Source of the DNA: Betaproteobacteria bacterium
Lineage (GTDB): Bacteria; Pseudomonadota; Gammaproteobacteria; Burkholderiales; SG8-41
Assembly: GCA_028292065.1 (NCBI GenBank)
Contig: JAQGNC010000464.1
Span: 1-9,157, forward strand
Reading direction: 5' to 3'
DNA: 9,157 bases
Made by a program: the position numbers and the translations under genes. Below, piece after piece: positions 5,758 through 9,157 of the stretch. The notes beneath the pieces are model-generated. The model saw only the letters and a program-made list of their open reading frames with translations. It was not told where the DNA came from and made no database searches. Each line of letters begins with the position of its first letter. The stretch's first letter is position 1.

Positions 5758-6246
5758 ATGGTCCAGCCGACCTTCAGGCTCGCCGTTGCGGCCGACGCTT
5801 ACGAGATCGCGGTCATGTCGCGGTATCTCGTTGAAGTCGGACTGCGCGGCTGGTCATGGCCTCCGGAGCGCGTCTCCAAGGCCATCCGCGCGAGCTCCAC
5901 GCTCGTGCTCGTCGCCGAAGTGCGCTCGCACCTCGTGGGATTTGCGATCGTCGAATTCGGCGAAGTGCAGGCGCACCTGAGCCTGCTCGCGGTCAAGCCT
6001 TCGCACCACCGCTGCGGCATCGGCCGCTCCCTCATGGCGTGGGTCGAGGAATCCGCCCTCACCGCAGGCATCGCGACGATCACCCTCGAGCTTCGCGCAA
6101 ACAACTACGGCGCGCGCTCGTTCTACCGCCTGGTGGGATTCGAGGAAGGCGCTTACATCCCGGGCTACTACCGCGGCGTCGAAACCGCGCTGCGCATGTC
6201 GCGCGACATCCGCCGGCGCATCCGCGCGGTCAGCCGCGGGGATTGA
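5758..6246 (+). CDS. GNAT-family N-acetyltransferase
   Basis: The 162-residue protein has the GNAT fold and should move an acetyl group from acetyl-CoA to an amine or protein N-terminus. The N-terminal region FRLAVAADAYEIAVMSRYLVE with GWSWPPERVSKAI matches a GNAT subgroup having 'MSR.LVE.GL.W.W'. Motif A is LLAVKPSHHRCGIGRSLMAW (75-94). Its pyrophosphate loop is HHRCGIGRS, with H84 where Q or R is usual. Motif B is seen in LRANNYGARSFYRLVGFEEG, ending in YIPGYYRG. The basic tail (RDIRRRIRAVSRG) may contact RNA or ribosomal protein, but that is speculation. The ATG at 5758 was preferred to an in-frame TTG at 5704, because homology begins at residue 5 and a promoter-like TATACT lies 7 nt upstream. 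The gap from egtB is 81 nt. The substrate cannot be predicted. Confidence 0.85.
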   Translation: MVQPTFRLAVAADAYEIAVMSRYLVEVGLRGWSWPPERVSKAIRASSTLVLVAEVRSHLVGFAIVEFGEVQAHLSLLAVKPSHHRCGIGRSLMAWVEESALTAGIATITLELRANNYGARSFYRLVGFEEGAYIPGYYRGVETALRMSRDIRRRIRAVSRGD

Positions 6247-6249
6247 CGG

Positions 6250-6331
6250 GGGGTCAGACCCCGGTTTTGCCTGGTTCTGCTTGGGGTCAGACCCCGATTT
6301 TGCCTGGTTCTGTCTTGTGGGGTCTGACCCC
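6250..6331. repeat. GGGGTCAGACCCC repeat cluster: two direct 30-nt units plus one inverted core
   Basis: Unit 1 (6250-6279) is GGGGTCAGACCCC followed by GGTTTTGCCTGGTTCTG. Unit 2 (6283-6312) is the same with one substitution (GATTTT), giving a 33-nt period. A third core, GGGGTCTGACCCC (6319-6331), is the reverse complement. Each core is itself an inverted repeat with a one-base centre. The cluster begins four bases after the GNAT stop and can fold into several hairpins. A degenerate relative is at 280-305. The remaining bases to 6391 hold no gene. Confidence 0.85.
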
Positions 6332-6391
6332 GGTTGGGTCCGGGGCTACCCACGGGGCTGTCCAGTCCGCGGTCCACAGGAGCAAGAAACC

Positions 6392-6862
6392 ATGAAACCG
6401 ACCCTCGCATCTCACGCGGCCACTGGCGCCGTCGCCGCTCTGCTCGCGTCCGCAGCGACTTACGCGGTCCTCGTGGGCCTGCCCGACCTTCCCTCACCCA
6501 TACAGGCGCACGCGCAGACGGCGCCGCCCGGCACTCGTCAAACCGAGCTGTTCAAGACGACCATGGACGACACGCTCGGCCGCGTCGTGACCGTGCGGCG
6601 CACCGAGCGGGACCCGGGCAGCGGCAGCCCGCCGCACCGCCATCCCGGCAGCCACACGATCGGCTACATACTGGAAGGGACCTACGAAGTGAAAATCGAC
6701 GACGGCCCGGTGCGCAAGCTCGGCCCCGGCGAAACCTTCTACGAAGCACCCGGCGCCCTCCACGCGATCTCGCGCAACGGGGACCCCGCCAAGACCGTCA
6801 AGTACCTGGTCATCCAGGTCTCCGACCCCACCCAGCCGGCCACGGTCAACGAGCCGCAGTAG
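6392..6862 (+). CDS. Exported single-domain cupin protein
   Basis: The 156-residue protein starts with a signal peptide: K2, a hydrophobic stretch at about 10-30, and AHA before Q42 as a probable signal peptidase I site. The mature protein is thus likely periplasmic. A cupin_2 barrel covers about residues 50-145. Motif 1 is PPHRHPGSHTIGYILEG and motif 2 is PGETFYEAPGALHAISRNG. H82, H84 and H124 are the likely metal ligands. H88/T89 occupy the place where many cupins have glutamate, so the site may be all-histidine. The reading frame runs upstream into the GGGGTC repeats. The ATG at 6392 was chosen for its CAGGAG site 8 nt upstream and because it starts the signal peptide. The cupin fold covers dioxygenases, isomerases and binding proteins, and the sequence does not say which. 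It faces the pel genes tail to tail. Confidence 0.87.
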   Translation: MKPTLASHAATGAVAALLASAATYAVLVGLPDLPSPIQAHAQTAPPGTRQTELFKTTMDDTLGRVVTVRRTERDPGSGSPPHRHPGSHTIGYILEGTYEVKIDDGPVRKLGPGETFYEAPGALHAISRNGDPAKTVKYLVIQVSDPTQPATVNEPQ

Positions 6863-6874
6863 GCCCGCCGCGCA

Positions 6875-6950
6875 CGTCATTCCGGCGCAGGCCGGAATCC
6901 ATTTTGACTTCGAACGTTTGAAAATGGGTCCCGGCCTACGCCAGGACGAC
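6875..6950. repeat. CGTCATTC/GAATCCATTTT palindromic repeat element
   Basis: CGTCATTCCGGCGCAGGCCG begins at 6875 and is followed by GAATCCATTTT. The opposing arm AAAATGGGTCCCGGCCTACG begins at 6921. Within the left arm, ATTCCGG (6879-6885) and CCGGAAT (6892-6898) form their own 7-bp hairpin, followed by CCATTTT, which could help end transcription of the cupin gene. It belongs to the same family as 180-273. Confidence 0.78.
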
Positions 6951-7015
6951 GGTCGAGGGCGCCCGTTACCTTGGACGTTTGACAATGGGTCCTGGCCTAC
7001 GCCAGGACGACGGTC
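6908..7015 (+). repeat. Direct duplication of the right half of the palindromic element
   Basis: 6908-6954 (CTTCGAACGTTTGAAAATGG and on through CGACGGTC) recurs at 6970-7015 as CTTGGACGTTTGACAATGGG and on, with only a few differences. They are separated by 15 nt (6955-6969). The second copy has no left arm. Confidence 0.85.
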
Positions 7016-7102
7016 AAAGGCATCGTGGTGCTCGAGATAACTCGCGGCGTTTTAATCCAAGGCGCCGGAGCGAGCGCGAGCGAGCCAAAGGAAAGGGAGG
7101 TT

Positions 7103-7132
7103 CAAGGAGGGAAACCTTGGTTTCCCTCTTTG
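7103..7132 (-). terminator. Strong stem-loop 31 nt downstream of pelG, possible transcription end
   Basis: GAGGGAAACC (7107-7116) and GGTTTCCCTC (7119-7128) are perfect inverse complements around TT. Beyond a G/T position (7106/7129) the pairing continues for three more bases, giving a stem of about 14 bp. It lies just after the pelG stop on the - strand. A U run does not follow in either direction, so it is either a non-canonical or Rho-assisted terminator, or a 3' end protecting hairpin. Confidence 0.5.
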
Positions 7133-7163
7133 GCGTTAAACGGAGTATGAAACCTGCATGCTC

Positions 7164-8534
7164 CTACTGGAGCATGAAAGTTTCATATTCCAGCTGCGAC
7201 AGCCGCTTCTCGAGCCACTGCATCGAGACGAGCACCACGATGAGCAGCGATACCGCGTACCCGTAGCCGTAGAAGGCGGGGCCGAGGTAGAAAGAAAGCC
7301 ACGTCAGCGCCACGTTGAGGACCACGAAGAGCAGCGTGAGTATGGTGACGATGATGCGCTTGTCGAGATAGAAGAACACGTTCAGCAGGCCCAGGAAAAC
7401 GACCTGCAGGCTCGCCCCGACCACCTGCACGTACAGCAATGGCAGGTGCAGCTCGGAGATCCCGATCCAGCGCAACAGCGAGGGTCCGGCGATGAACACG
7501 ATGAGCACCGTGATGCCCTGGATCTTGATGATCTCGAAGATGCCCTGGCGGATCGCGAACACCATCTCGTCGCGGATCTCGTTCAGGTAATCGAGGGAGC
7601 CGCCGTCGCGAACCGCGTCGTAGAACTTCACGTAGAAATCGACGAAGTCGGTCTCGATACGAACCAGGAACACCGCCATGCCCGGCATGATCGCCAAGTA
7701 CGCGAGGAACACCGGCAGGTCGTAGATGACCGAGTGGTGCAGCAAGCCCACGATCTGTTCACCCGTGTCCGGGTTGTACCAGAACATGATCTTGTCGATC
7801 CAGATGCCCAGGTTGTAGAACAGCCCGGTGAACGCGAGGCTGATGTAGATCCGGCGCTTGTCGAGGAAGTCGAAGCCGATGAAGACGTTGCCCGGATAGT
7901 TCCGGAAGATCATCAGCAGCATGCCCATCAGCAGCACGAAGTGACCGAGCACGAAACCGAGCAGCAGCCCTTCCATCCCCCACGGCCGCAGCAGCAGCGC
8001 GCCGCCGACCACGATGATGTAGCCGACGCCGAACATCGAGACGATGACTTTGTACTGCTTCAGGCCCGACAGGATGATCGTGCAGCACCAGATGCAGCAC
8101 ATGATCACGAAAGCGCCGAGCATCAGCAGGCGATAGAAGTTGCTCTGGTCGGGGAACAGGAAGAACACCGCGATCGTGCCGAGGATGCCGCTCGCCAGCA
8201 CGGTGATCATCAGCAGCCCGTTGAACGTGGGCGTGACCAGGTCGGTGCGCTTCTCGAACAAGCGGTCCGCGATGTAGCGGGTATAGGCGAGCTGGACGAT
8301 GCCGGTCAGGATCAGCGAAGCCATGAAGAGGTTCGTGATCGACACCTGGAACTGCACGACAGCCACCGGCGGCACGACCACCGAGTAGCTGTAGATACCG
8401 ACGAGCAGGATGCCGATGATCGACAGTATCCACGGACCCGAGCTGACGACGCCCGAATAGCCGTACGCCTGAAAGATGCCCCAGTAGGTGTCTTTCTGGA
8501 GAAGCTTGCGAAACTCGAAACCTATGCCCGCCAT
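7164..8534 (-). CDS. pelG: Pel exopolysaccharide inner-membrane transporter PelG
   Basis: The 456-residue protein starts MAGIGFEFRKLLQKDTYWG, the characteristic PelG N-terminus, and has the length usual for PelG. About twelve hydrophobic segments are visible, consistent with a Wzx/MATE-like polysaccharide exporter. Examples are SGPWILSIIGILLVGIYSY, NLFMASLILTGIVQLAY, LLMITVLASGILGTIAVFFL and, near the end, IIVTILTLLFVVLNVALTW. PelG works with PelD, PelE and the glycosyltransferase PelF to make and move the cationic Pel polymer across the inner membrane. The ATG (8534-8532) lies inside the end of pelF, with 13 bases of overlap, so the genes are translationally coupled. The longer open frame upstream to 8762 overlaps pelF coding sequence and was rejected. 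One segment carries MCCIWCCT (145-152), a cysteine cluster within a membrane helix. pelG is normally the last gene of the operon, and the strong hairpin at 7103-7132 agrees. Confidence 0.95.
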   Translation of the reverse strand: MAGIGFEFRKLLQKDTYWGIFQAYGYSGVVSSGPWILSIIGILLVGIYSYSVVVPPVAVVQFQVSITNLFMASLILTGIVQLAYTRYIADRLFEKRTDLVTPTFNGLLMITVLASGILGTIAVFFLFPDQSNFYRLLMLGAFVIMCCIWCCTIILSGLKQYKVIVSMFGVGYIIVVGGALLLRPWGMEGLLLGFVLGHFVLLMGMLLMIFRNYPGNVFIGFDFLDKRRIYISLAFTGLFYNLGIWIDKIMFWYNPDTGEQIVGLLHHSVIYDLPVFLAYLAIMPGMAVFLVRIETDFVDFYVKFYDAVRDGGSLDYLNEIRDEMVFAIRQGIFEIIKIQGITVLIVFIAGPSLLRWIGISELHLPLLYVQVVGASLQVVFLGLLNVFFYLDKRIIVTILTLLFVVLNVALTWLSFYLGPAFYGYGYAVSLLIVVLVSMQWLEKRLSQLEYETFMLQ

Positions 8535-9157
8535 GCGTGTGCCTCGTAGATGTCGCGGTAACGGCCGAACATCTGTTCCTGGTTGTAATACGTCTCCACG
8601 CGGCGGATACCCGCGTTGCTCGCCGCCTGCCACTTGTCCTGGTCGGTGAGGAGCTCGATGACGGCGGTGGCGAGCGCCTGCGGATCGGCGATGCCGACGA
8701 CCGTCCCGGCCGCACCCAGCGCCTGGTCTTCCGCGTCGAGGCCGTAGAGGAGCTGGCGGCACGCGCCGACGTCGGTCGCGACCGCGGGCACGCCGGCGGC
8801 GAAGCCTTCGAGCAGCACCAGCGGCAGCGCTTCACTGATCGACGAGAGCACCACCACGCCGACCTGCGGCAGCACGTCGGTCAGGGACTGGAAGCCGAGG
8901 AACTTGACCTTGTCGGTGAGCCCGAGACCCACCGCGAGGTTGCGGCATTCCTGTGCGTATTCGGCGTCCTCGTCCTCCGGCCCGATGATCCACGCTTCGG
9001 CTTCCGGCACCCGGTTCACGACTGTCCGCATCGAGCGGATGTAGGTCATGATGTCCTTGATGGGCACGACGCGGCCGATCAGCGCCATCACCGGCGGCGT
9101 GCGTGCCGGGCGCTGCGTGCGCAACGGCGCGTAACGCGCGATGTCGATGCCGTTCGG
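8522..9157 (-). CDS. pelF: Pel polysaccharide glycosyltransferase PelF, C-terminal part (start outside the window)
   Basis: 211 residues are visible, about two fifths of a usual PelF of roughly 500. The fragment begins PNGIDIARYAPL and continues into ALIGRVVPIKDIMTYIRSM, the start of the second Rossmann domain of GT-B, family GT4 enzymes of the PelF type. The donor-binding EX7E motif is E-ALPLVLL-E, with glutamate codons at 8831-8833 and 8807-8809 (- strand), followed by GFAAGVPAVATDVGACRQLL. PelF is a cytoplasmic glycosyltransferase that polymerises amino-sugar units from UDP-sugars into Pel. The frame is open to the right edge, so the TTG at 9124 is internal and not the start. The stop TAG (8524-8522) lies inside pelG. 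The rest of the pel operon should lie beyond the right edge. Confidence 0.94.
   Translation of the reverse strand, partial: PNGIDIARYAPLRTQRPARTPPVMALIGRVVPIKDIMTYIRSMRTVVNRVPEAEAWIIGPEDEDAEYAQECRNLAVGLGLTDKVKFLGFQSLTDVLPQVGVVVLSSISEALPLVLLEGFAAGVPAVATDVGACRQLLYGLDAEDQALGAAGTVVGIADPQALATAVIELLTDQDKWQAASNAGIRRVETYYNQEQMFGRYRDIYEAHAWRA

Larger units (their letters stand above)
6863..7163. other. 301-nt convergent intergenic region with palindromic repeats
   Basis: No supported gene lies between the cupin stop and the pelG stop, which face each other. It contains a CGTCATTC-family palindrome (6875-6950), a second copy of its right half (6970-7015), a GAGCGAGCGCGAGCGAGC low-complexity patch (7071-7085) and a strong 30-nt hairpin (7103-7132). 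The short open frames here translate repeat sequence (for example WIPACAGMT on the - strand). Confidence 0.75.

Noticed and set aside
6250..6312. Possible minimal CRISPR array
   Set aside because: The two direct units are separated by only 3 nt, the third is inverted, and no cas gene is near; it is a dispersed palindromic repeat.
6494..6985. 163-codon open frame on the - strand containing WIPACAGMT
   Set aside because: Its N-terminal part is translated from the palindromic intergenic repeat and the remainder is antisense to the cupin gene.
7158..8549. 463-codon open frame on the + strand opposite pelG
   Set aside because: It lies wholly antisense to a well-recognised pelG. Its product is a low-complexity Asp/Glu/His/Gln-rich string, the usual artefact of a GC-rich membrane gene read backwards.
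8535..8762. 76-codon N-terminal extension of pelG
   Set aside because: It would be encoded wholly within pelF in another frame and its residues are arginine/proline/glycine-rich shadow sequence; PelG proteins start at MAGIGFEF.
9122..9124. TTG start of a 200-codon pelF frame
   Set aside because: The frame stays open to the window edge and the upstream residues (PNGIDIARYAP) are conserved PelF sequence, so this is an internal codon.

Overview
This 9.2 kb window is GC-rich chromosomal DNA from a Gram-negative bacterium. It most resembles a betaproteobacterium (Burkholderiales-like), though the sequence alone does not fix the lineage. The hints are the GC-rich codon use, the end of a Pel polysaccharide operon, a proteobacterial-type EgtB, and three families of short intergenic repeats (AAGGACGC arrays, CGTCATTC...GAATCCAT palindromes, GGGGTCAGACCCC units). 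No tRNA, rRNA, CRISPR array or transposase was seen.

Left part (1-3701, + strand): an acyl-CoA module. It starts with the last 33 codons of a probable NDP-forming acyl-CoA ligase. An AMP-forming acyl-CoA synthetase follows (412-2037), then a small OB-fold/DUF35 protein (2167-2550) overlapping a thiolase-superfamily protein by an ATGA (2547-3701). The DUF35 protein has none of the usual zinc cysteines, and the thiolase lacks the nucleophilic cysteine. This is the signature of the DUF35-thiolase pairs that act as retro-aldolases or other non-thiolase C-C enzymes. A plausible reading is activation of an organic acid followed by C-C cleavage; the substrate cannot be told.

Middle part (3702-6862, + strand): a stem-loop leader and an exported, probably Tat-dependent, MsrB (3788-4345). 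Next comes an EgtB-type ergothioneine sulfoxide synthase (4411-5676), without an egtD in the window. A GNAT acetyltransferase (5758-6246) follows, apparently with its own promoter and perhaps a leaderless transcript. Last is an exported single-domain cupin (6392-6862). MsrB and EgtB are 65 nt apart with strong ribosome sites and are probably co-transcribed; both concern sulfur redox chemistry.

Right part (6863-9157): a convergent intergenic region full of palindromic repeats. Then, on the - strand, come complete pelG and the C-terminal part of pelF, the last two genes of a Pel exopolysaccharide operon.

The main points of interest are the doubly degenerate DUF35/thiolase pair, two genes whose stop codons lie inside a dispersed repeat, the nested inverted repeats, the egtB without egtD beside a Tat-type single-cysteine msrB, and the possible leaderless GNAT gene. 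I see no clearly new multi-gene system.
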